A program made the position numbers and the translations under genes. A stretch of DNA of 64,000 nucleotides, taken from Tritonibacter mobilis (GTDB taxonomy: Bacteria; Pseudomonadota; Alphaproteobacteria; Rhodobacterales; Rhodobacteraceae). Location of the stretch: positions 186,001 to 250,000 of the forward strand of contig NZ_LNWY01000006.1 of NCBI RefSeq assembly GCF_001681715.1, in the 5' to 3' direction. Positions 36,501 through 45,100 of the stretch are shown here, in pieces. Position 1 is the first letter of the stretch. Every line of letters begins with the position of its first letter. The notes beneath the pieces are model-generated. The model was not told the origin of the DNA. It did not search any database and saw only the letters and a list, made by a program, of their open reading frames with translations.

Positions 36501-39188
36501 GTTGGTGGCACGATTGACAACGATGGCACGGTGACCGTCGGCGGTGGCACTGTTGCGGGGTTGAACAACACAAACACGGCAACTGTGAATGATGGGGTCG
36601 TGGCTGCGCTGACCAACAGCGGCACGGGCCAATTGGTGATCAATACCAATGGTAGCGTCACAGCGCTGAGCAACGCAGGCACTGCCAGCAACGCGGGCAC
36701 GGTTGGGGCGCTGACCAATAGCGATGGTACCTTCACCAACACGGGATCGGTCACTGGTGATGCGACCATCAGCGGTGGGTCTGTCACCAACAGCAATACC
36801 ATTGCAGGGACCACAGTGCTGAGCGGCGGTAGTCTGGACAACTCCGGCACGCTTGGTGGTGCGGTCACCAACAATGCTACGCTGGTATCGACCGGAACGA
36901 TCAATGGCGATCTGACCAATCAGGGCAATGCCACTGCAAACCTGAGCGGCACAGTGAGTGGCGCGATCACCACCCAAGACAGCGCCAGCGTCACGGTTAA
37001 TGGTGATTTGGACAGCGTGACCTCGATCACCCATGGTGGCAGCGGAACATTTGCCATCAACTCTGGTACAACGACGCTTGCGGGTGCGGGCACAGTTACA
37101 AACTCCGGCAGCTTCACGCTGACCTCTGCGACCTTGGATGCAACCGGGGATGCGGTTTTTGCCAACACTGGTTTCGCGAACCTGAGCGTTGGCGCTGGCG
37201 GCAATCTCGATATGGATCTGAACAACGACGGAACTGTTCAGATCGCAGATGGGGGCTCTGTCGGGGGGACGTTGCAAAACGGCTCTGGCGGTTCGGTCAA
37301 TCTGGACGGCGCTGTTGGTGGCAATCTATCAAACGCGGGTACCTTGGATCTGAGTGGCAGCGTGGCGGGAACCCTCGGCAATACTGGCATGCTTATGGTT
37401 GACGGCGCTTCGACCGTGACCGGGACGCTGACGAATGCGGGAAGCATGTTCGTCAATGATACGCTTGCACATGGCAATCTGACCAACTCCGCGAGCGGAC
37501 CCGCGTGGTCTGATACGATGCTTGTAACGGATGCCGTGCTGCGGGTCTCTGGCAGTGGTGCCCTTACATCGGGGACCCTGACCAACAGCTCTTCGATTGG
37601 TCTGAGTGATGGTGCGACCATCACATCTGCGGTCATCAACAGCGGGACGATTATTGCCGACGGGAGTGTAACGGGGGCGGGCGACTTCACCCATCAAACG
37701 GGCGCAATTCTCGATCTGGGTGATGACACCGGAGACGATGTGTTTATGATCGCTGGCGATGCGGTGCTGAATGGGACGATCGAACTCGACATCACCCTCG
37801 AAGGCGAGGAACTGGTTGGCGACCAAATCCAGGTGGCAGGTGCGGTATCCGGTAACGCGACCTTCAACTTCAATTTGACGGATGCAGATGCGGTCGATCT
37901 TTTGGGCACCGTGAACGTGCTGAGCTACGGCTCTGGCCAGTTGGACAGCTATTCCGTGAACGGCCTGCCCAATTCTGGGGCTGCGGTCTTTGCGTTGGTC
38001 AACAATACTGACGCCGATGCCTATCAGTTGCAAAGTGGTGCCAACCCGGCGGTTGGCGGTCTCGCCACGGGGCTGGCGCTGACGCAATCGTTGATCGGCA
38101 GCGTTGTGAACCGCCCGACAAGCCCGTTTGTAACAGGGCTTGCGGTGCCGGGGGATGAGCCTTGCGGATTTGGCACATGGAGCCGGGCGACCGGTGGTCG
38201 CGCGACAGCGTCCGGCTCGTCCGAAACGGCGCTTGGGACTTACAACAGTGAGCTGACCGCGAATTATCACGGGATGCAGATCGGTGCGGATTACTCTTGC
38301 TTTGGCGGGGCCTTCAACGGTTGGGACCTGAGCTTTGGTGGTGTTGCCGGTTACAACGGCGGTACCACGACGCAGCCGGTCTATTTCTTTGACGCAAATA
38401 CCGGACAAGTGAACACCGACGTGCTGACCAGCACCAACCGGACCAGCTTCTCGCAAAGCTATGGCAGCGCCTACATCGCGGCCTCGCGCAGCTTTGCCAA
38501 CAGCGGCCGGGTGCTCTTTGCAGATGTTCAGGTCCGGGGTGACAAGACCGCGTTTGATCTCGACAATAGTGTGAATGCAGCGGCCTTGGATGCTGTGCGG
38601 ACGCTGACCGGCGATGCGACGCTCACTGCCGAAGACCTGAGCTTTGGCGTGAAAGATCAATCTTACGACAGCAAGGGCGTCACCATCGGGGCCTCTGCGG
38701 GTCTGTCTATCCCTCTGAATGAGGCAAAAGATCTGCGTCTGGTGCCTACACTGGGCTTCTCTTTGGCAAATATTGAGACAGATACGCTCTATTTTTCCAA
38801 TGGTGAGCTGGAGATCGAAGATATCGAGAGCCGCGTGGGCTTTGCCGGGCTGACACTTGCGAAAACAAAGATCGCACCCTCCGGAACGGCAGCCTTCAAC
38901 TACTTTGCCACGGCCACGGTCTATCACGATTTTGGGTCGCCTGCGGTGTCGAACTTCTACCTCTATGAGTCCGGTACCACAGACCGCAGCGGTGATGTGT
39001 TGAGCAGCTCCAGCAGCAATCTGGGTACGTACGGCGAACTTAGTCTTGGGATGAACTTTACCAAAATTTTGCAGCCGGGGAGCGCGATGCCGGGGCGTCA
39101 GCTGGACACGTCCGTCCGACTGGACAGCCGCTTTAGTGACAAGCTTGATAGTTGGGGGCTGACGGCGCAGTTCCGTATTCAGTTCTAG
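30501..39188 (+). CDS. Giant autotransporter adhesin (type Va-like)
   Basis: A 2895-residue outer-membrane autotransporter. A short signal peptide (MRILLLGTTAIYAGLTAQPLG) precedes an N-terminal part typical of beta-helix passengers (TWTNGDGTALWGDAGNWDGG). The passenger (about 30-2550) consists of Gly/Thr/Asn/Ser-rich repeats: PATR-type units (NTYTGATEVTSG) near the start, then many NTGTVTG/SGGTL-type units. It is almost free of Lys and Cys. The C-terminal translocator barrel (about 2553-2895, from CGFGTWSR) ends in the outer-membrane signature RIQF. It stands between the two T6SS arms, upstream of tssK. No subtilisin or other enzymatic domain is visible, so surface adhesion or aggregation is the likely role. 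Confidence 0.9.
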   Translation: MRILLLGTTAIYAGLTAQPLGSQTWTNGDGTALWGDAGNWDGGDVPDDASSGVVFDDPGVDSAVGLADTGGTQDTFTVNSLDIQTGTQLSGGTLVLDGVDPTVNVAATATGSAFASDMSLRLRANAVFTMLADFVSNATITAEGDQLLEVKAGADTTTRLAGALEQTGGALGVEVSGGGTVVMEAENTYTGATEVTSGKLSVTGAGTLASTDVSVEENGTLTTDGGALAAGTELENAGAVTLGGSETIASLNGSGTTEVTSGTLTLTSRPSTVGGEISGAGGLTVNGATAEVTLTGENTYTGATEVTSGTLSVTGSGTLASTDVNVASGGTLTTDGGALAAGTELENAGAVTLGGSETIASLNGVGTTEVTSGTLTLTSGPSAVGGEISGAGGLTVNGATAEVTLTGENSYTGATEVTSGELSVTGSIASSAVTVGVDGKLDFDSATQSTIGALDNASAAPDKGVNLAANTHVTVSTTAGSGELNNSGTISLGDGATLEAETIDNEDGGSISLGEDATLSGTGNTLDNGGIITVGDGGIVQDAGDINNEATGTITFTGSGTLNADTNNDGDGLTNSGTISTTAGGNDTLTLGDGSNDTFTNAAGGTFAIGDSDSVNGSGTTMVNSGAAGSNATITLGAGSSLSVAGLTNGAHGEIANAGTISTSGGALMNEADAVLTNTATGTIQNGVQSAGTFSNAGQVNGAVEVTGGETTNTGVFGGTTSISGGTLNNDGGTLTGDVTVGTNGTLTTSGDVQGTIANDSITTVTDGSVADLENTGNATVSGGVVTDLDNSGRGDLTIGAGGTVTTLSNSSTASNAGEVGTLTNSGGTFTNTGNVTGTSSVTGGTLNNDGGTLTGDMTVGTNGTLTTSGDVQGTIANDGITTVTDGSVAHLDNAGNATVSGGEVTDLDNTGNVTVSGGEVADLDNTGNATVSGGVVADLDNSGSGDLTIGAGGTVTTLSNSSTASNAGEVGTLTNSGGTFTNTGTVSGSTTITDGTVTNNGGSFGGDVTIEGGANATLSLETDTAINGNVVNNGTIEANGSGSISLDVTGGHSLTNTGTLNGGTHGLDITADEIYLSETSIVGTGVNLIGDTTNEGVLTLDTDLVGDLTTIDGSQSDIVGDVAGNGNDVNVEGGSLGVADGVAFTGIGALTNESDITVGTGATLEAETIDNEDGGSISLGGNATLSGTGNTLNNGGIITVGDGGTVQDAGDINNEATGTITFTGSGTLNADTDNDGDGLTNSGTISTADGGNDTLTLGDGTDDTFTNAAGGMLAIGDSDIVTGSGTTMVNSGVAGSNATITLGTGSSLSVASLTNGAHGEITNAGTISTSGGALMNEADAVLTNTATGTIQNGVQSAGTFSNVGQVNGAVEVTGGATTNTGVFGGTTSVSGGALNNDGGTLTGAVDITGGAVTNSGTFADTTTVTDGSLNNDGGTLTGAVTVGADGDLTTSGIVTGTLTNAGTTTVTDGSVADLDNTGNATVSGGVVADLDNSGSGDLTIGSGGTVTTLSNAGTASNAGEVGTLTNTGGTFTNTGNVTGTSSVTGGTLDNDGGTLTGDVTVGTNGTLTTSGTVGDVTNAGTTNVTGGTVASVAGSGTANVSGGTVAVLTSNSGTVNVSGGTVNDLNGNGSSVITISGGTVDDLAGAGTFNVQSGGTVTEMTVNNGSATNAGTVGSVGVNGNGTLANSVGGQVTGTVSLTGTSSLTNSGTIGGAITTSGTTNITNAATGVMQGTVGVGADASLTTSGTISGTVSNAGTTTVEGGTVADLDNSGTVTVNDGVVADLDNSTAGQLTIGADGEVTVLTNAGTASNAGEVGTLTNSDGTFTNTGTVTGTSTITGGDLVNSGTLGGNVSVASGAELSTSGTINGTVSNSGVTTVTSGTVAGLDNSGTATVTGGSVSDFDNSGTATISDGVVADLDNGGSGQLTIEADGEVTVLANAGTASNAGEIGTLTNTDGTLTNTGTVTGVSTVSGGTVENSGTLTGNVDVAAAGTLNTNGTVGGTIDNDGTVTVGGGTVAGLNNTNTATVNDGVVAALTNSGTGQLVINTNGSVTALSNAGTASNAGTVGALTNSDGTFTNTGSVTGDATISGGSVTNSNTIAGTTVLSGGSLDNSGTLGGAVTNNATLVSTGTINGDLTNQGNATANLSGTVSGAITTQDSASVTVNGDLDSVTSITHGGSGTFAINSGTTTLAGAGTVTNSGSFTLTSATLDATGDAVFANTGFANLSVGAGGNLDMDLNNDGTVQIADGGSVGGTLQNGSGGSVNLDGAVGGNLSNAGTLDLSGSVAGTLGNTGMLMVDGASTVTGTLTNAGSMFVNDTLAHGNLTNSASGPAWSDTMLVTDAVLRVSGSGALTSGTLTNSSSIGLSDGATITSAVINSGTIIADGSVTGAGDFTHQTGAILDLGDDTGDDVFMIAGDAVLNGTIELDITLEGEELVGDQIQVAGAVSGNATFNFNLTDADAVDLLGTVNVLSYGSGQLDSYSVNGLPNSGAAVFALVNNTDADAYQLQSGANPAVGGLATGLALTQSLIGSVVNRPTSPFVTGLAVPGDEPCGFGTWSRATGGRATASGSSETALGTYNSELTANYHGMQIGADYSCFGGAFNGWDLSFGGVAGYNGGTTTQPVYFFDANTGQVNTDVLTSTNRTSFSQSYGSAYIAASRSFANSGRVLFADVQVRGDKTAFDLDNSVNAAALDAVRTLTGDATLTAEDLSFGVKDQSYDSKGVTIGASAGLSIPLNEAKDLRLVPTLGFSLANIETDTLYFSNGELEIEDIESRVGFAGLTLAKTKIAPSGTAAFNYFATATVYHDFGSPAVSNFYLYESGTTDRSGDVLSSSSSNLGTYGELSLGMNFTKILQPGSAMPGRQLDTSVRLDSRFSDKLDSWGLTAQFRIQF
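31056..31790 (+). repeat. 333-bp tandem repeat in the passenger
   Basis: Two full near-identical 333-bp (111-codon) units at 31056-31388 and 31389-31721, plus the start of a third from 31722. Each unit opens with ENTYTGATEVTSG and contains GGALAAGTELENAGAVTLGG. Spacing measured from the repeated GAGAACACC/GAAAACAGT starts. Confidence 0.88.
31983..32710 (+). repeat. 728-bp internal duplication, copy 1
   Basis: Matches 33984-34711 along its whole length with no visible insertion or deletion, offset exactly 2001 bp (667 codons). It encodes the segment from GATLEAETIDNEDGGSISLG to NNDGGTLTG. Confidence 0.87.
33984..34711 (+). repeat. 728-bp internal duplication, copy 2
   Basis: Second copy of 31983-32710. 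Differences are scattered point changes (for example GEDATL to GGNATL and GETTN to GATTN). Confidence 0.87.
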
Positions 39189-39293
39189 AATATTCCACTG
39201 GGACGTGTTGACCGCAGGGAGGGAGGCCTTAAAGGTTGTTTCGTTTCCGCACGGGACTAGGGTCCTTGTTAAACAGAAGCGATTGAACAGCAC

Positions 39294-40628
39294 ATGTCGA
39301 ATTTCAGTAAAGTCGCGTGGAAAGAGGGGCTCTTCCTTCAACCACATCATCTACAGCAAGCAGACCGCTATCTGGAACACCAGTTGCGGGAACGCACGGC
39401 GACCATCACGCCCTATCCTTGGGGCGTGAGCGAATTACGGTTTGATCGGGATTTGGCGCAGCAGGGAAAGATCGGCCTGCGCGCAGTGGCCGGGATAATG
39501 CCCGATGGGATCGCCTTTGACGCGCCCGGTTCGGTGCCGTTACCGGTTCCGGTATCGGTGCCCGAAGATGAAGCGCAGGGGCTGGACGTGTGGCTGACTT
39601 TGCCAGATGCAAGCGTCAGTGGGCAGGATGTTTCCCCCGCTGCTGCCGATGCGGCAACACGCTACGTTTTGGATGCGGAGACGGTGGTCAACAACGCCTC
39701 CAACAGCCGTTCAGAGCATCTGGTGGAAATTGCGCAACCCCGGCTGGAACTGGTGCTGCGCAAAACGCCGCGACCCGGATACCAGAACATCCGCCTTGGC
39801 CGTATCATCGAGATGCGCGATGGCATCGTGACGTTGGATGATACTGTTCCACCCGTTGGGTTGGTGACGCGCGTGCATCCGGCCTATGAGGGGTATCTTA
39901 GCCGTGTGATTGGCTGGATCGAAGCAAAACTGGACACGCTTGCCCGGTTTGCTGCTGATCCGACCTCTGGCGGTGGTATGCAGGCGACGGACTATCTAAT
40001 GCTGATGGTGCTGAACCGGGAATTGCCGGTGCTGCGGCATATGCAGGGGCTCGCCAATCTCCACCCAGAGCGGCTCTATGAGAAACTTCTGGCACTGGCT
40101 GGCGAGCTTTCGACCTTTGATCATGGGGCGCGCAAGGCACCGGATTATGCGCGCTACGACCACCAGGCCAGCCGCAGCGGCTTCACAGCGCTTGTGCAGG
40201 ATATCCAGCAATTGCTGGCCCGTGACGTAGGGCGTGCGGTGCGCCTGCCGCTCAACGAGGTGCGTGCGAATTCTTATGCGGCGCTGGTCAACGACCGCAG
40301 CCTGTTTGCCAAGGCTACATTTGTGATTGAGGTCTCGTCCGGGCTGCCGCTGACACAGGTACAGCAGGAATTCCCGCGCTTGTGCAAGGTGGGACCATCG
40401 ACGGCGATGAAACAGATCGTCAGCAACAACTTGCCGGGGATTGGATTGGTGCATCTGCCCAACCCACCGCGTCAGATCCGTGTGGTGTCGACCAGTGTCT
40501 ACTTCCTGTTGGATAAATCCTCAGATCTGTGGCGCGAGTTCTCCACCGCACCGGCCATCGGCATGCATTTTGCGGGCAATTGGCCTGATATGAAACTGGA
40601 ATGCTGGGCAGTGCCAGAGGGGGCGTAA
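39294..40628 (+). CDS. tssK: T6SS baseplate-membrane linker TssK
   Basis: 444 residues, usual TssK (ImpJ/VasE) length. The N-terminus KVAWKEGLFLQPHHLQQADRY is the family signature; later marks include LPVLRHMQGLANLHPERLY and PGIGLVHLPNPPRQIRV. TssK trimers dock the baseplate onto the TssL/TssM membrane complex. Starts 105 bp after the autotransporter; no terminator was seen between them. Its TAA overlaps the tssL ATG (TAATG). Confidence 0.96.
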   Translation: MSNFSKVAWKEGLFLQPHHLQQADRYLEHQLRERTATITPYPWGVSELRFDRDLAQQGKIGLRAVAGIMPDGIAFDAPGSVPLPVPVSVPEDEAQGLDVWLTLPDASVSGQDVSPAAADAATRYVLDAETVVNNASNSRSEHLVEIAQPRLELVLRKTPRPGYQNIRLGRIIEMRDGIVTLDDTVPPVGLVTRVHPAYEGYLSRVIGWIEAKLDTLARFAADPTSGGGMQATDYLMLMVLNRELPVLRHMQGLANLHPERLYEKLLALAGELSTFDHGARKAPDYARYDHQASRSGFTALVQDIQQLLARDVGRAVRLPLNEVRANSYAALVNDRSLFAKATFVIEVSSGLPLTQVQQEFPRLCKVGPSTAMKQIVSNNLPGIGLVHLPNPPRQIRVVSTSVYFLLDKSSDLWREFSTAPAIGMHFAGNWPDMKLECWAVPEGA

Positions 40629-42187
40629 TGTCGGACGACGACGACAAGACGGTATTTGGTCAGCCGATCTCACCTGTGTCTCCGCCGCGATCTGCGCCGG
40701 AAAAAACCGTTTTCGGGCAACCCAAACCTCCGCCAGCGCCGGGCGGGGGCTATGCCCCTCCGTCACCGGATGACACGTGGCATCGTGGGCCGCTTGCGCC
40801 GCAACCCCAGCCTGCGCCAATGCCCTCGGCGCAACCGCCGCGCCCGGCACCACAGCAGCCCTATTACACGCCGGGCACCGGCCAGGCAGCAGCCGGGAAC
40901 GGGATTTTCCCCGAAATCGGACAAGCACCGCAGCACCAGCACGCCCAACAACAGCCTCGGATCTCACTTGCCGATGCGTTGAACGCCAAGGGCAGCGGTG
41001 CCGGCAAGTCTTCTAACCCCCTGATCGCGGCATCTGCGGATCTCTTGGTGTTGCTGGGACGTTTGCGGACCGGATTGGTCGAAATGCAGGCGGGACCACT
41101 GATTGACCACGTCACCCGCGAGATTGACGGGTTTGAACGCCGTGCACAGGCCGAGGGGCTGCCGTCGCAGGATGTGCTTGACGCGAAATATGCGCTGTCG
41201 GCAACCGCAGATGACATCGTGCAGAACCTGCCCGGAGCCAATCGCGGCATGTGGCAGGAATACTCGATGGCGGCGCGGTTCTTTGGTGATCGCTCGTCCG
41301 GCGTGGGGTTCTTCCAGAAAATGGATGAGGCCATGCGCGCGCCCGGCCAACGGTTCCATCTGTTGGAACTGATGCTCACCTGTCTGTCGCTCGGGTTTGA
41401 GGGACAATACAGAGCGATGCCCAATGGCACGGTAGAAAGCGCCCGCATTCGTAACGCGATTTACGAAACCCTGCGCCGTGTGCAGCCTCGTCCCGATGAT
41501 GATATTTCGCCGCGTTGGAGTGCGGTTCCCATGGGAGGGCGTCGCAATCAGGGCAAACTGCCGCTTTGGATCGCATTGAGCCTGTCGGCGGTGGTGGTGA
41601 CTGGGCTTTTTGCAACGCTGTCGACCGTGCTGACCCAACAAAGCGCTGAGGTACGAGACGGCATCTTGGCGCTGCACCGTGGTCAGCCAAGCATTGCAAT
41701 CGAACGCACGCAACCCGTTGTGCGCCCCTATGAAGCACCACCGAGCACGCAGATGGAGCGTCTGTCGGCCGCGCTGGAGAGCGAGCTGGAAACCGGTCAG
41801 ATTGAACTTGATCGGACCAACGATTGGGTGCTGATCCGGGTGAGCGAGGCGCTGCGGTTCCGCTCCGGCTCCGAAGATCTGACCAGCGATATCGACTCTT
41901 TGATCGCATCGGCTGCCAAGGCGCTCAATGCAGAGCAAGGGCCGATCCGCGTCGTGGGTCACACCGACAGTGTGCCGATGTCCGGTCGGGGGCGGTTCAA
42001 ATCAAACGAGCAGCTTTCAAAGGCGCGGGCACAGACCGTTGCTGACCTTTTGGCGGCACAGCTTGAGGCCCCTGATCGCATCACGGTCGAGGGCAAAGGC
42101 CCGGTTGATCCGATCGCAGACAATGGCACCCGTGAAGGCCGCGCCCGCAATCGGCGCGTCGAAATTCTGATCCCGAGAGAGAACTGA
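40628..42187 (+). CDS. tssL: T6SS membrane protein TssL with C-terminal OmpA-like domain
   Basis: 519 residues. The cytoplasmic N-terminus has the motif KTVFGQP twice (Thr8 and Thr27) in a Pro-rich stretch. Then comes the DotU/TssL domain (about 125-300; NPLIAASADLLVLLGRLR, GFEGQYRAM), one membrane span (LPLWIALSLSAVVVTGLFA, about 310-328) and a periplasmic OmpA-type peptidoglycan-binding domain (GHTDSVPM, LSKARAQTVADLL, RARNRRVEI). The ATG at 40628 overlaps the tssK stop. In Agrobacterium, TssL is phosphorylated on an N-terminal Thr by PpkA and then bound by Fha; the duplicated KTVFGQP motif is a candidate equivalent. Confidence 0.95.
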   Translation: MSDDDDKTVFGQPISPVSPPRSAPEKTVFGQPKPPPAPGGGYAPPSPDDTWHRGPLAPQPQPAPMPSAQPPRPAPQQPYYTPGTGQAAAGNGIFPEIGQAPQHQHAQQQPRISLADALNAKGSGAGKSSNPLIAASADLLVLLGRLRTGLVEMQAGPLIDHVTREIDGFERRAQAEGLPSQDVLDAKYALSATADDIVQNLPGANRGMWQEYSMAARFFGDRSSGVGFFQKMDEAMRAPGQRFHLLELMLTCLSLGFEGQYRAMPNGTVESARIRNAIYETLRRVQPRPDDDISPRWSAVPMGGRRNQGKLPLWIALSLSAVVVTGLFATLSTVLTQQSAEVRDGILALHRGQPSIAIERTQPVVRPYEAPPSTQMERLSAALESELETGQIELDRTNDWVLIRVSEALRFRSGSEDLTSDIDSLIASAAKALNAEQGPIRVVGHTDSVPMSGRGRFKSNEQLSKARAQTVADLLAAQLEAPDRITVEGKGPVDPIADNGTREGRARNRRVEILIPREN

Positions 42188-42188
42188 T

Positions 42189-45100
42189 ATGCGCTGGTTC
42201 TTCAACCTCTTTAGCCAGATGTTTCGCTGGATGAAAAAGCCTTGGGCGCGGGTGGCATTTGCCATCCTTGGCGTGCTGGCATTGATCGCCGCGATCTGGT
42301 TTGGCTTTCCGATGACGGGCTTTGCGCTGGCCGCATCGATCTGGTTCCGCGCCATGGTTATTGGCATCTTCCTTGCCATTCTTGCGCTGGTTTATGGTAT
42401 CCGCTGGCGCCGTCGTCGCCGCCGCGCGCAGGAACTCGAAGACAGCTTGTTGCACGAACCCGTGGGGGATGCCTCCGTCCTGACGGAACGTATGCAAGAG
42501 GCGATGGCGAAGCTGAAAAAAGCGGGCGGTAAGAACTATCTCTACGATCTTCCGTGGTATGTGATCATCGGTCCTCCGGCAGCCGGGAAAACCACGGCGC
42601 TGACCAACGCCGGGATCGAGTTTCCCGGCCAAGAGGCACTCCCAGACAAGGCGCAGGGTTTTGGCGGGACGCGTAATTGCGATTTCTGGTTTGCCGAAGA
42701 TGCGGTGCTGATTGATACGGCCGGTCGCTATACGATGCACGACAGTGACGCCGCAGCGGACAAGGCCAGCTGGGATGCGTTCCTTGGTTTGTTGAAAAAG
42801 GGCCGCCCGGATCAGCCAGTCAATGGCGTGATCCTTGCGTTTTCAATCGAAGACATGATGTCGGGTTCCAGCGAGACAATCGCGGCGCATGCGGCAACGG
42901 TGCGGGCGCGTCTGGCGGAAATCCACGAGGTGCTGCGCATCGATTTCCCGGTCTACGTGTTGTTTACCAAAGCGGATCTGGTTGCAGGATTTAGGGAGTA
43001 TTTCTCCAGTTTCAGCCTGAGCAGACGCAAAGCAGCTTGGGGTGTGACCTTTCAGACCAAGGACCGCCAGCTTGATACCTACAAACAAGCGGGCACGGAA
43101 TTCGATCTGCTCCTGAGCCGTCTCTCTGATGAGGTCATCGACCGCATGAATGAAGAGCCTGACGGTGCCAGCCGTATCGCGATCTTTGGTCTGCCCGGTC
43201 AGATGGGCATGCTGCGCGACAATATCTGCGAATTCCTGCGGGTGGTGTTCGAACCAACCCGCTACAAGACCAATGCCATCCTGCGCGGGTTCTATTTCAC
43301 CTCCGGCACACAAGAGGGCACGCCCGTCGATCAGGTACTGGGCGAGATGTCGCGCAACAGTGACAGCAGCGACATGTTCCAGCCCGCCTTCATGTCGGGT
43401 AAGGGCAAATCCTACTTCCTGCACGACCTCGTCAAAAAGGTGATTTTTGAGGAACGTGATTGGGTCGGGTATGATCGCATCGCGATGCGTCGCACCGCTG
43501 TTTTGCGCAGTGCTGCGTTGATCTCCATTGTGCTTGTCACGCTCGGCACCGTCGGGGCTTTTGGCTATAGCTACTGGCAGAACGCGACCCTTACCCGTAG
43601 TGCGGAAAAGGATGCGGTGGCGTTCTTTGATGCGGCTCGCAACGAGCTGTCCCGTTCAGTGATAGATGACAGTGATCCCTCTGTGGTGATGCCATATCTG
43701 CAGGATTTGCGAGATATGACCACCGGTTACGGAGACACGCGCGAGCCCAGTTTCTGGGAGGGTATGGGGCTTTCGCGGTATCAGGAATTGTCTGGTGCGA
43801 CAGAGCGGGCATACTCCGACGGGCTGGAGCGTATGTTGCGCCCGCGCCTGATCCTGCACATGGAAAACGCTATTCCGCAGCTCATCGCGGATGAGGAAAC
43901 GGCGGAAGTCTACCGCGCGCTCAAGGTTTATTTGCTGCTTGGCGGTGAAGGGCAGGGCGACGTAGAAGCCAATGATGCGGCTGTGGTGAACTACTTTGAA
44001 ACGCTGTGGCGCGCGCAGTTCAATTCCACCGGGCAGTATGATGAGCGCGAGCAGTTGAAGGCGCACCTTACTGCTATGTTGGCGCTGGATGGTGACCGCA
44101 GGCCCGAAATTGGGATCGACCCGGAAATTCTGCGTAAAGCCCGAGAATCTATCGTGAATTTGCCGCTTGCCGATCAGGCTTATGCCTCGATCAAGGAACG
44201 CGTGGCGACCTCCGGTATTGCCGACTTCAACTTGGTGGAGCGCTTGCAAGGAAATGTGCAACAGGTTCTGGACACCACCGATGGCGCGCCGCTGAATACG
44301 GTTGGGGTACCTGCGCTTTATACCTTTGAGGGGTATTGGGGCTATTTTCTGGAAGAGCTGACCTCTGCGCGCAGCCGCCTGCGCGAGGATCAATGGGTGT
44401 TGGGAGAGGCTGCAACGCGGGTCGGCTATGACACCCAGCTTGCGGGTCTTGAGGGCGAGCTGCACCGGATGTACCGGCTGGAATTCACGGCAGCGTGGAA
44501 AGAAATGTTGGCGCGGATCGGCCTGAAAAGCATGTCCGAAGATGCACCGCAATATGCGGCCCTTGCGGCGGCGTCTTCGCCAGTGGGGTCACCGCTCCTC
44601 AACCTCGTGCAGGCCATCGAGAGCGAAACCCGTCTGGTGCGTCTCTATGAGCAACTCGACAACCTTGATCCAGCTGCGGTTGCTGCCTCTGGCGGTGATC
44701 TGAGCGCCAGCATGGGGGATGCGGTCTTTAGCCGGATTTACAGCCAGTCCGGCGTGTTCCAGCGGGTCGCAATGGACAGCTTCCGCAACAGCAGCAAGGT
44801 GCAGGCGCAGGCCGGGGCCGCTGGTCAGGCGGGCGCTGAGGATCTGCAACGCCGTCAGGTGGAGCGGATTTCTAACGATTTCGCCCAATGGCATAGCCTG
44901 CTTAAAGGTGAACCGGGGCAGCGTCCTATCGATATCGTCCTCTCGTCACTGGGGGATCTGCGCGAAAATCGCCGTCAGGCGGCAGTCGCGCCGACGCCCG
45001 CAGATGAGGTGATGTTGAACGAGACGCTTCTTGCACTCACCATGAACAACACCGCCTTGCCCGCACCGCTGGCTCGTCTGCTCAATGAGGCCGAAACGGA

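Noticed and set aside
30501-37200. Regular repeats that could be mistaken for a CRISPR array
   Set aside because: Repeats are in frame, code Gly/Thr-rich beta-helix units and lack uniform repeat/spacer lengths.
37329-39350. 673-codon antisense frame opposite the autotransporter (also 32594-33610 and others)
   Set aside because: Long antisense frames are expected opposite repetitive, high-GC coding sequence; residue composition is unnatural and the plus strand has a clear gene.
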